Shown here one piece after another: positions 34,136 to 44,300 of a stretch of 64,000 nt of DNA (positions are counted from its first letter, which is position 1; each line of letters begins with the position of its first letter). This DNA comes from Zygnema cylindricum. Its lineage: Eukaryota; Streptophyta; Zygnematophyceae; Zygnematales; Zygnemataceae. The notes under the pieces were generated by a model. It was given only the letters and a program-made list of their open reading frames with translations. It searched no databases and was not told the DNA's origin. The stretch covers positions 312,735-376,734 of the forward strand of contig JBBHKE010001874.1 of assembly GCA_037447655.1 (NCBI GenBank). Reading direction: 5' to 3'. The translations under genes were made by a program, and so were the position numbers.

Positions 34136-35535
34136 AACTTTTTGTGGTGGTTTTCATTAGATCTGATTCTCGCCTGTCCAAAGGCGCTTGGCATATGTCT
34201 GAAGGCGTGTGGCTCATATGGGACCTTTCCACGCGTAAACATTTTACACGTCTGGTGATTGGCTAGTCTCCTCTCGAGGACACTACACCGTGAATCGTTA
34301 TTAGCGTATAGAAATTATTAGTGTATAGAATGAATTAGTGTCATTTATGCTAATTTGTGTATCAATACCATTTTCAAAAAAATGTTTTATTGTAATTTCT
34401 CCATAACGCTGATATGGGTATACAGGATCCGCCGTCGTAGCATATACGGTAAAATAGGTAGAAGTACAAAATTTGACAATCCGTACGACGTGGCGTCCTT
34501 CCACTTTAAAAATCCATAATTCTAATTTGGGTTCGCGAATATACAATCATTACACCGTGCATAATTATACACTAAAATAGGTACGAGTAAAAACCGTCGA
34601 AATGTACGGGTATGTGTACTTTCACTTAAGTTCATTCGTGACTCTAATAAGCGTTTGTTTCGCACGCGGTGAATATGATTACAGTAAAGTAGGTGCGAGG
34701 ACAACATAGGACAAAACGTACATTGTCGCGTCATATAGTCGATTCTATGCTTCGGGGTTGTAAAACGTAATTATCTCATAATGTTATGTAACCGTACAAA
34801 TATAATACGTTCAATCATTTCAGTTTGTTATTATGTGTAGAACGCAACATAATAGATTTCGGGGTTGTAGAACGTTATTATGTGTAGAACAAGCCTCTTA
34901 TTAGTATCACTGTTAATTCTAATTGAACGTAAAGCAAAGAAAAACCACTAATTAGGATACATGTTAATTCTAATTGGGTTTAATACGCCAAAGAATCATG
35001 ATCAGTCTCCGTTGGAAGATTATCATTGGCTGTTTCCAAAAACACGTGGCATGTTTACTATCCACGCATTCCTAAAGTTGGTCAGTTTTCGTACGTGACG
35101 TTAGAACAACCGTTTTTTGGGGTTACGACGCCTAATTTTTTCCCATCATCTTTTTGCCGTGCGCACTGTAAGCTCGAGGTCTTTCCATAGAGTTGGCAAC
35201 ATTTCATCGACGACGTCAGTTTTGAAATATTTTGCCAAATCAAAACATTTTTTACGTAATCCTGCTTCTATTCCCGCGTTTTTCAATAATTTAAAATTGA
35301 AAGGCATAATAAAGTTCAAAATTTGAACTTTTAACGAAATTTTTAAAATGGCAAATCCCTCCATTTTTTTCGCGAAAATTCACTTTCGGTTGCATCTCGT
35401 GTATTATATAAATGTACTTGTGATGATGAAGACAACACTATCTCCAATTCTTCCTCATTTGCTTGGTTTGTCATTTTCTTCCTTTGCAACAACTCTTATT
35501 TCTTATTTTTTAGGTGATATTAAGGGTTTGAAATT

Positions 35536-35907
35536 ATGTGGACCCTTAATAGAATTTGGGGTGCCAACCCTGCCAATAACATCAACAATCCACGCAATGC
35601 TCAGTCTGAACACGATGAAGAAATGGAAAGGGTCGACGAGGAAATCGCATTTCCGAACGAGGAAGGGAGTGAGGCGGAAGTCGAAACCTCGGTTGACCCG
35701 GCGGCCATTGTGGAAGGGTTTTTTCCGTCCTCGGCCAATTCGAGAGGACGTGTTACTCACAAGAAAGTTCAACATGTGTCAACTAAGGTAACACGGCTGC
35801 GAGTTATAAATTGGATGTTGAGGGATTGCGAAAAAAACGGATCGAAAGAACTCATTCCAAGGACGTTGAGGAAGTTTCCCAAGATTTTACCGGAGTCTAC
35901 AGTACAA
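35536..35907 (+). pseudogene. Transposase of element P, N-terminal exon
   Basis: The frame reads MWTLNRIWGANPANN, an acidic stretch, then RLRVINWMLRDCEKNG and PRTLRKFPKIL. The Trp-Met-Leu and Lys-Phe-Pro spacing resembles the helical DNA-binding region that precedes DDE_1 transposase cores. The frame runs into GTAAG at 35908, a good 5' splice site directly after the codon for Gln in STVQ. No catalytic first Asp was found between this exon and the next, so part of the gene is missing or unrecognisable. Confidence 0.5.
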
Positions 35908-36233
35908 GTAAGCCTTTTTAAACATACCTCATCCCATTTATTACATGGTTTCGTCGCATCCTTCCTGTTTTTTTATCATTTCCATTCACAATGCGGTGTT
36001 CTATTTTATTATTGTTGTGCTTCTAAAGTATTTGTACATTATTATGTTGGACCGCCGCCTTTCCTTCTCAATCTACATCCTAACTTGTCATTGCCTCGCC
36101 ATTAGTGCGTGTTTTTTTATGTTGTCGGTTGGTATGCATTGTCTTGTTATATTTTAGTATAAGTTTCATCGTGTCCTACGATTTCCTTGTGGGGACAACG
36201 TGTTAGCAACGAAGGGTCTTTGTCGCGGTGTAT

Positions 36234-36487
36234 GCGACGACATCGTGTCGTCGCTTCAATGATGGGTACGACAAATTCATTGAATGTATGAAGACGCCTC
36301 GTTTGGTCGAAAGTGCGAACAACGGACAACAGTGGTTCGTCGTTTCGACTTAACCACCGACGACATCAGTTCAGTCAATCCAACGTTGGTATACTCGAAT
36401 GTAATTCGCGGGAGTCGACGTTGTTTCGTCGATTCACTGTTGGGAAACGCGAATATATTTGAACGCGCGACGACATTGTGTCGTCGC
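36234..36487. repeat. Two identical 9-bp-stem palindromes
   Basis: GCGACGACA, three spacer bases, then TGTCGTCGC occurs at 36234-36254 and again at 36467-36487, with TCG and TTG as the spacers. Related words (TCGTCGCTG, CAGCGACGA) recur downstream of the transposase. Confidence 0.8.
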
Positions 36488-36673
36488 TTGGATGTCGGTT
36501 CTATAAGTTCGCAAGGCCAACGGTTAAATTTTCCGTCGGTGAATAGTTGTCTACGTTTTTACAGCACTAAGATTTAAGTAAATATTTAACCAAAAGTGCC
36601 TCTTTTAGGTTGTTTTTTTCTTCCTTAACTCCGTAGCTACTTTGTTTCCCGGGAAGCAATTGTTTTTTTCTCC

Positions 36674-37432
36674 ATGGAGGGCGGCCGACGACCATTCAAA
36701 CGACTTTGCTCTGCCATTCAGCGACGATATCGTCCAAGACCAAATGAAACCGAGGTAGGGGGTCATATACCTAGAGGGGAGAATTTAGTGAGGAAAAGGG
36801 AGGCGGTTATAAAACGATTTAGGGAAGAAAGGGAGATAGCGGCAGGGGAGGATATTGAAAGAGAACGTGAGGAAGGGGCGGATCAGGGAGAAGGAAATAG
36901 AGGGGGCGGAAGAAAGGCAAAGTTTGTATGCGGAGGCGGTTGGGCATGATATACCCACAGCGGAGGTGGTAGTTCAAGAGAGGGGGGCAGCGGGGGAGTA
37001 TTAACGAATAGGGTTGAACAGGAGGAGGGTGGTGGGGAAAGGGTTGGAATGGAGTTGGTTTTAACGGAGGGGGAGGAATTGGGTGCCAAAATAGAGGCGA
37101 TGGAGGAATCGGAGGCGATGGGGAGGGAAGGGACGGGGACGGAAAGGGTAGTAAGGAGAAGTGTGCCGGAGGGGGGGGTTCCGGATGAAGGGGTTGGAGC
37201 TGAGGAAGAAGGTGTCCGCGAAGTAGAATGGGGTAAGGAAGAAGACGAAGAATACGACCCCTCATGAACCGCGTCGGACGAGCCTATAGATGACGGGGAA
37301 GAGCCCACGGAAGAGGGGGAAGTGCCGGAAAAATCCGATTCGTCGGACATTCCGATGACGAAATACAAGGAAGATCCGACAACCTCGGAAGAGCAATCTC
37401 TCTATTTATCTTCATCTCATATTTGTGTCTAA
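36674..37432 (+). other. Acidic Glu/Gly-rich ORFs inside element P
   Basis: Plus-strand frames 36674-36949 (Arg/Glu-rich, starting MEGGRRPFKRLC) and about 37049-37432 (Glu/Gly-rich, one stop at 37265-37267, continuing DEPIDDGEEPTEEG) form an unusually purine-rich block. They could be exons of a second transposon protein, or an intron of the transposase with biased composition. I do not recognise a domain. The Pro/Ser-rich antisense frames are shadows of this bias. Confidence 0.35.
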
Positions 37433-37664
37433 TCTTATATGTATATTTCTCTACTTCGCCCTCTCATACCTCCTCCCTCTCTCTCCCACTACAAATTTAC
37501 GTTATTTTTGTTCATTAGCTCTCTAACTTCTCTGATCTCAAACAATAACTCCTATTACAAGCTACCTATGGTACACATATATTTCTTTCCCCATAAGGCA
37601 AATTTACGCAAGCAAAATAAAAAGTTAATTTTGTCTTCTTTTTGTTGATTTTTTATATTTTCAG

Positions 37665-38335
37665 GTGTTTGTTACCGGACAGGTCCAAAGGGTTGGAACG
37701 ACAAAACGGTGTTCCCACAGTGGGTTGAAGAGACAAGGTCTTATTAAGGGGATTGGGAACGACGAAAAAAAATCATGTTCTTGGATAACTGTGGAGGTCA
37801 TAATACGTCCGATGAGTTGGAGGGAGTCCTAGAGGCCAAAAACACCGATTTACACTATATTCCACCTAATGCTACGCATCTTGTTCAGCCAGCGGACTCT
37901 TTTGTCATCTCTAAAATCAAAGACGTGTGGAGCCGTATATGGGACAGCTGGAAGGCGAAAGGAATTAAAACCGAGCAATGGGCTAAACCTTCGAGTCGTG
38001 GATGGTCCGGAAAACTGGTGGGACCCGGTAAAGCATTTTTTCTAAAATTGGCACGGGATTCTATCCGAGAGGTTAACGTGATGCGAGACAAAAACGGGAT
38101 GAATTACGCGCGAAAAGCAATGATTGGCCTGTCTTTACGTGACGGACGATGGGAAGAAGACATGCTGACACATCAATTGCAAGATATAATCACCAAGTAT
38201 CGCAACCACTTCGAAGGAGAGGTTGTGGAACCTCCTTGCCCAAGGGCAAGAGAATTCCTCCGAAATATCGAAGATGCCGACAGTCAGCAAGATAGCATTT
38301 TCAGCGAGGGAGGAATGAGCGGCAACGAGTTTTAA
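37665..38335 (+). pseudogene. DDE_1 transposase core of element P
   Basis: An acceptor TTTTCAG precedes the frame. After TGPKGWNDKTVFPQW and one in-frame stop (37745-37747) comes FLDNCGGHN, then LHYIPPNATHLVQPADSFV. These are the second and third catalytic aspartates of a pogo/Tigger-type DDE_1 domain, 36 residues apart. A basic C-terminal region follows (WSRIWDSWKAKG, GPGKAFFLKLARDSI), and the protein ends MSGNEF. Most of this exon is open and only the one stop breaks it, so inactivation may be recent, or the stop may lie outside the true exon. Confidence 0.75.
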
Positions 38336-38691
38336 AGATATAATATAACTACGTATTGTTTTTTTTTGTTTTAAATGTTAGTTTGAGAATGGTAGTTTAA
38401 TTATAGCGCGAGTAGTAGTCATACTCGTGGCAGAATAATGTAGACGGTCCATAAAGTTTAGTTTTAATTCACTTCTTCGGAAAAACCAGATTTTATATGT
38501 GTGTATGGTTTTATTATGAGATAATATAATTTCGGTATTTCTGAAGTTTACATGTTTGGCTTAATGTGGAATTGGATGTATTTATAAAATTTATTATGTA
38601 TTTACCTTGAGATGATGTTAATGTGGTGTTAAATATTTGAGTGTACGCGTAGTATGGAATTATATATATTGCTGCATTGTACACCCTAAAC

Positions 38692-39090
38692 TAATCAGCG
38701 ACGAGTATACTTCGTCGCTGATTCATCATCCATCGAGGAAGTTCATAATTTTTACAGCATTTTCACGTACATAGTTAATGGCTGCCCTTTCACCGGCAAT
38801 AATTTCTCGTGGATGGATGGAGATCCAGCTTTCAAACTGCTTTAGCATTATCTTCGACGATGTAGAGACTGTGTCGTCGCTGGATGGAAACCCAGCAGCG
38901 AAGTTGCTTCTACATCAACTTCGACAAAGCAGAGGCTGTGTCCTCGCTGGATGGAAAATCAACAGCGAAACAGTTTGCTTCTGCATCAACTTCGACAAAG
39001 TAGAGGCTGTCTCGTCGCTGGATGGAAATTCAGCGGCGAAACAGTTTATGCATCATCTTCGACGATGCAGAGAGTTTGGTTCGTCGCTTG
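38692..39090. repeat. CAGCGACGA hairpin and ~67-bp minisatellite
   Basis: A near-palindrome, CAGCGACGA then TTCGTCGCTG, starts near 38697. It is followed from about 38845 by four diverged units of 66-68 bp, each with CAACTTCGACAAAG-like and TCGTCGCTGGATGG words. The repeat crosses reading frames, so the 117-residue ORF over it is not a conserved protein. Confidence 0.75.
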
Positions 39091-39650
39091 TCCGTGAACC
39101 GTCAGTTTACATATTAGGTGGATATTATTAAAGCTCTGAACAAATAAGAAGGTTTTTTACCATGGCAAAATACCAATTTTGAAAAGGTTGAAACCATAAA
39201 AACTGGATTGTATGATGAAAGCAAAATCTTCCATGTAGGAAAAACACAGTTAAAGTAATATACGTGGTAATAAGAAAGATTAATGCATTATTTCAACATA
39301 TACAGATGATACACAAACGAAAAGACACTGAGATTTAATATATTCCAATGCGAAAAAGTCATCGGTACAACATGAAAGCAATTAAAAAAACACACAATTA
39401 ATAAAAATATATATACTAAGTTGACACTAATAAAATCATTGATTAACAACAATGGGAAAAAAAATACAAAATTTGTATATTTCACGATGATATCGTTTTC
39501 ACAACGTTAAACTAAAACAAAAATATAGGCCTATTAATCTACAATATTCAACAAAGCTCTATGTACTAACATAATTCTTAACGTTTCTACCTCTAGCTCG
39601 AAAATCCCCTTAAAAATAATTTAACAACTTGGTAATATTACACACACTAA

Positions 39651-40184
39651 CTAATTAGCAACGATCGGTGACGACAAATACAGATCTATGCAAAGCTCCT
39701 CAAGGTTTACTCCCGAAACTTTCATCCTGTCCAACACCTTCAAAATGATGCTTTCTTCTTCCCTACGATCACATGTTGCCGTAGGGTGCTCCCCAATACA
39801 ACGGCCGTCGGATAGAAGTTGATCAAAGATGACAGTTTTACATACGAAAGAGAGAGGAAGATAACGGATTAGTAGGGGGTATATGGGCTCAACAAATAAA
39901 ACGAGAAAAATGACGGACAGAGAGAGACGGAACAGTGAGAAGAAGGGAATGAGAGAGAAGATTAGAGAAAGGGTATGGGACAAAATGAGTGAGAGAGAGA
40001 GAGGGGAGAAGAGAGTGAGGGAGAAAGGTAAGCAAATGAAATGGGAAAGAATGTGAGAGATAGACAATGCGAAAAGGAAGAGGTAAAGGGATAAAAAGAG
40101 ATAGAGAATGAAAAAGGAGGAAGAATAATAAGGTAGAGGGAGCGAAAGATATGAAAAAACATGGTGAAATGCGCACTTACCCAA
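39651..40184 (-). other. Low-complexity ORF over a GA-rich tract
   Basis: The 177-residue minus frame is mainly Leu/Ser/Phe because it reads a GAGA-rich tract (39895-40140) backwards. Only its last 55 residues (from VIFDQLLSDG) have normal composition and could be a decayed exon. No family is recognisable. Confidence 0.25.
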
Positions 40185-41737
40185 AAACCCTTCATAAACC
40201 CTATAATTTATAGCGACGGTAATGGCGCGATTCCTCTTGTTGTTTCGGCATATTGTTGTGTACCCTAATACTGCTGTAAACCCTAAAAAGAGGTATGGAG
40301 TCGATGGATGTCGCGAGACTCAGCGAGGCGGCGGGGAGACGATCCGTATCTTGCCGAAAAAATGGCGGCGTCATGTGAAAATGGCTCTGCGAGATTCTGA
40401 ATTCACCCACCAGAGGACGAAGATGTGGTTGGGATTAGTCAGAACACAAAATCTATTTTTTGTGTTCTCTCCGCATTTGCCGTTGGTTTGATATCAATTG
40501 CCGTTTTCTAGGCGCCGCTTTTCTTCAATCCTAAATTTTGTAACTTTACTCTAATATTTTTACAATGTGACAGTAATTTGTTGTCGTTTTGTGAAACATT
40601 ACCCATTTTAGGGTCAAACTTAACTCTAATAAGCGTCTCTTTGGTTTAAAGGTCTGGTATTACCGTTATGTTTCTTTTTGACCCTGTAATAGTGTAAATA
40701 TATACACTATTATTTTTGCAATATCTCAAATAGAGTTAATACGGCAACGTATTAGACTTAACTCTAACGCGACGATGAACATGTGTAAGTACGCAACATT
40801 ACGCTTACGTAACATGGACAGTTTTTACCATGTGCACATGTTATCCGTTCACACTATAACACACAAAAACGAACGTCTGAATGTATGCGAACGTTTATTA
40901 TGCAAACTCCAATAAACAATTTTTGTAAGCGCAACTATGTATGCGACCGACATAAGATAACCACAAATTCCGTACGGATTTCGGTTAGGAAGTACACTGT
41001 TGTACTATCAAGATGCTTCCGTACACCACACTATTCATGCATTCAGTACGGTCATACCATTGACGCTAATTTACAAGTACCGCATTTAATGTCAAAGATA
41101 AATTAGATTCAATCACTGTATTTCGTGTATCAATGTCAAAATTTCGGGGTGCCGATATAGCGTACAGTACGCAAATAACGATTCACGGTGTACACACTAG
41201 GACTTGCTAGCATATTTTTCACCTTGATTAGCGTAGGCTTTCTTTGTGCAATATCTTTGTCGTTTTGCAGTTAGGTGTGACCGACTGCATGCTGTAAGCT
41301 GTGTACGGGAAAACTTGCCCGGCACTGTCGGTTGGTCCTCACATCCTTCGCGCATTCGCGCGTGGTAGCGTTCACATATGTAACAGCGACGAAATTATAC
41401 CATGTTCGCACATTGTGTGACCAGAAATGACCTTTGAAGTGTGAACTCCAAAAAGCGGCGACGTCGATAGAAAACTGCCCCGCTCACAACTGCAAAAAGA
41501 AGACTTTCTCGTGACGTCCGTACGAATCCCAGCACAGGTGGAATCTTACAGAAATCAAATGCCGTTACGATGCTTGTCGGAACCCTAGAATTTAGCCGGC
41601 TTGTGTGAACGTTTTCCTCCCACCTCGCGTATGTTTGATTGTTTTCCCGCAGCAGTGGAAAATTTCCCGTTAGAATATGACGCGTGGACAGCATTTCAAA
41701 AGCAAAAGTCGATGCGGAACCGTGGAAGACTGGAATA

Positions 41738-42522
41738 TAGTGTTGTGTATCGGTAAAAAACTTATCGCGATAACACCGATACCGATAGTTATCGGTTATC
41801 GAACGGTCAGAGGTCCCAATATATCGGTCTGGGACCAACAAATTCCATATCGGCGATAACTTTTTTAAAATATAGTATGCATACAATAGTACTATATAAC
41901 ATACTGTATTATATAATTCTCATTATATAGCGTGGAATGCCACGTATAAGAATTTGTTCCGCGTATCTATTTAACTGAAAATCTTTACGGACAGCGCTGC
42001 ACATAAACGTCGACAAATATAAATTAATACTTTATTGTTATAAAACTATACTATCGAAACGAAAAAAATAAAATACATTGTAAAATTTCTGAATCATTTT
42101 CCAAAAAAAGACGAACAGACTGAAAGAAGCAGACGAACACACCTGTCATCAGACTGCCGCCATTTCCAGACGCCATATTTTGAAAATTATGGCAGCAGGA
42201 ATTTTGAAAACCCCCTTAAATTAGGAATAATGATGGAAAATTCGCGATTTTTTACCGGAATCGGGAGCAAGGGGGTCCGCTGCGCGTCCGAGGAATACGA
42301 CATACAGTTGCGTGTACAGGCCGTACATTTATCTGTACGGTCCGTATAGATATCGCCGATATTTATCGTTATCGGCATTATCGCCAATAAGTATCCGATA
42401 TTATTGGCTACTTATCGGCGATAAGACCGATGTCGATATATCGTACCAATATATCGATTATCGGGAACCCGAAAAAAGGTCCATATCGGTTATCGGTAAA
42501 TCCTTACTGATACACAACACTA
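41738..42522. mobile_element. hAT-like MITE M1 (785 bp)
   Basis: Terminal inverted repeats TAGTGTTGTGTATCGGTAA (41738-41756) and its inverse with one mismatch (42504-42522). The interior is full of ATCGGTTATCG/CGATAAC words and has no ORF of note. The short TAGTG tips suggest hAT. An 8-bp duplication is not evident. Related copies lie near 56650-56967 and 58712-59126. Confidence 0.7.
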
Positions 42523-42591
42523 GCTATTAGTGTAAAAAAAAATCGCCACATAAAACATCTTTTCTCTAGACACACTATATCCGATTTTTAG

Positions 42592-44300
42592 ATGGAGGCC
42601 GCCAACCAGAAGGTGAGAATCTTGCCTTTCAATCGCAAGCATCATACCTATAATCTGACAAGTGTGAACGGAGAAAATATGTTTTAAGTGGCAAAAAAAA
42701 ATACTAATAATGATACACGGTGTAGCTCCATTGGTGGAATATCTAAAAGATCCCACCTATCATCTGAGGCCGCACTTTGTCGAAGGAGAATCGCGACTTA
42801 TGCTCGCTGAAGGACAACCAATATACTTTAATGGTGAAAAGCAGCTAGAAGGCGCGGTGTTGGACCCTTTGAACCTCTAAATACAAAGGTTTTCACGGCC
42901 AACGGCAAAGGAATTTGGTGAAGATTTGTCCAAAATATCTAAAAATCGTCATTTCAAATAAGACAAATTAATATGTTGAGTCTGCCTCACCAAAAGAAAC
43001 ATGTTTTTTGGTTAGCTCTATGAGGACCAGATCACCAAGGGCCCTCCGACCACCATGGATGAAAACCGAGACAAACCCAAGGCTCCAGATACCTTTATGT
43101 TTGGGGCAAAGAGGGATTATAAGGAAAGTCGTCGGTTTCATGGTGCATCCTACGTCCACACCACCAACTTAACTTGAACCTCCTACCAATCATATGCAAG
43201 ATTACGTTCGCCGCCATATTTACATTAGAGTAAATTGACTCCTTGGTATTTTCAAAAGACTAGTTGCAAGCAAAAGGCTGGTTCCTTGTAAGGGGTGGGT
43301 GGTGGAAACCCACATGCATGCGAAAGGCAAGCGTGACTAGTTTAAGCACCAACAAAGTGATGAAAAAATTGTTGTGGCTTGCGGCCCCTCACCAACCGTC
43401 GGTTCCGAACACGAACATAAGTAAGTACACGATTGTCGCAAAAGGTAACGCCTCCATGAGATTCCCAAATTTAACGGCTTCTAAGTGATACGATATTCAA
43501 TGTTACAACCTACATCTGGGAATCGTTAACGACAACGAGAGATGAAAAACGACAACGAGAGATGAAAAAGGTAAGACCTGATCTGGGCGTGAAGCGTTGG
43601 TAATGCACAACTTAGGCTAGAACAGAGACATCATCAACAATGAAACAAAAGATAAGGTTATGCTTCACGAAAACCCAACTACCCAAGTAAGCCACTCGGC
43701 ACTTCTGGCCACGGGAATCAAACCTAAACCGCCAATAAAATTTGAGACTAGCTTGTTGACGGGCGAACTGTCCCTCTATACATTCAAAAATATTGAGCCC
43801 AACTAGGCGGTGAAGCATGCTCAAAAGACAGTCATCGAGGTCTTGAAACGGAAATGATTTGTTTGGAACAACGTGTCAAGATTGTAACCGCCGCGTGAAA
43901 GTTGGAAAGCTTACGAAGATCCTCACAATGCGAGAAGTCTTCAAAAAACGTATCTCCAACTACTTACTGGGGCTTATATGGGGCAACCTAAAGCTTATTA
44001 CCCTCTTATGAAGAAGTTTCGCGAAAAGCTATAATGTGGGGGAGACCAAACAACAAACCTTGTGGGCACCAAGCCAAATGCTTATATGGTTTAACATATA
44101 AACCAACTTTACAAATTACTCTATGGAATGAAAGGGTGAGCTAGCAAGGTGCTCAATCTAAGAAAGGACGACCAAGTAAAATCCACCAATCTGACGAAAG
44201 GGCAAGCATGCTCTTAATTGCACGAATGGGTGGGTTATTAGGGTGCCCAGTTGAATCTAGGAGATGACAATCAAGGTTATCAACTGGACAAAGGTTTTGC
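42592..44300 (+). pseudogene. Unidentified decayed coding region
   Basis: Several plus-strand stretches look like real protein despite stops and frame changes: MEAANQKVRILPFNRKHHTY (42592), VEYLKDPTYHLRPHFVEGES (from 42712), TKGPPTTMDENRDKPKAPDT (near 43035), SALLATGIKPKPPIKFETSL (near 43695) and TGAYMGQPKAYYPLMKKF (near 43965). Spacing and direction agree with one broken gene of at least 550 codons. I cannot assign a family. It could be a transposon ORF or a decayed host gene. GACAACGAGAGATGAAAA occurs twice in tandem near 43530. Confidence 0.35.

Larger units (their letters stand above)
34286..41190 (+). mobile_element. Pogo-like DNA transposon P with TA target duplication
   Basis: Perfect 17-bp terminal inverted repeats CACCGTGAATCGTTATT (34286-34302, inverted at 41174-41190) extend to 23 bp with one mismatch. 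TA lies outside each end (34284-34285, 41191-41192). The 6905-bp interior carries a two-part DDE transposase gene. TA duplication plus a DDE_1-type transposase point to the Tc1/mariner-pogo group. Three weak direct repeats near the left end (about 34449, 34571, 34683) may be transposase binding sites. Confidence 0.7.

Noticed and set aside
36819-37368. Pro/Ser-rich minus-strand ORFs of 148 and 161 residues
   Set aside because: They are the antisense of the purine-rich block and have only compositional structure.
38778-39131. 117-residue ORF with internal repeats
   Set aside because: The repeat unit is not a multiple of three and changes frame between units, so the repeat is at DNA level.
39651-40184. 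177-residue minus-strand ORF as a membrane protein
   Set aside because: Its Leu/Ser/Phe runs come from reading a GAGA tract backwards; there are no regular hydrophobic segments separated by loops.
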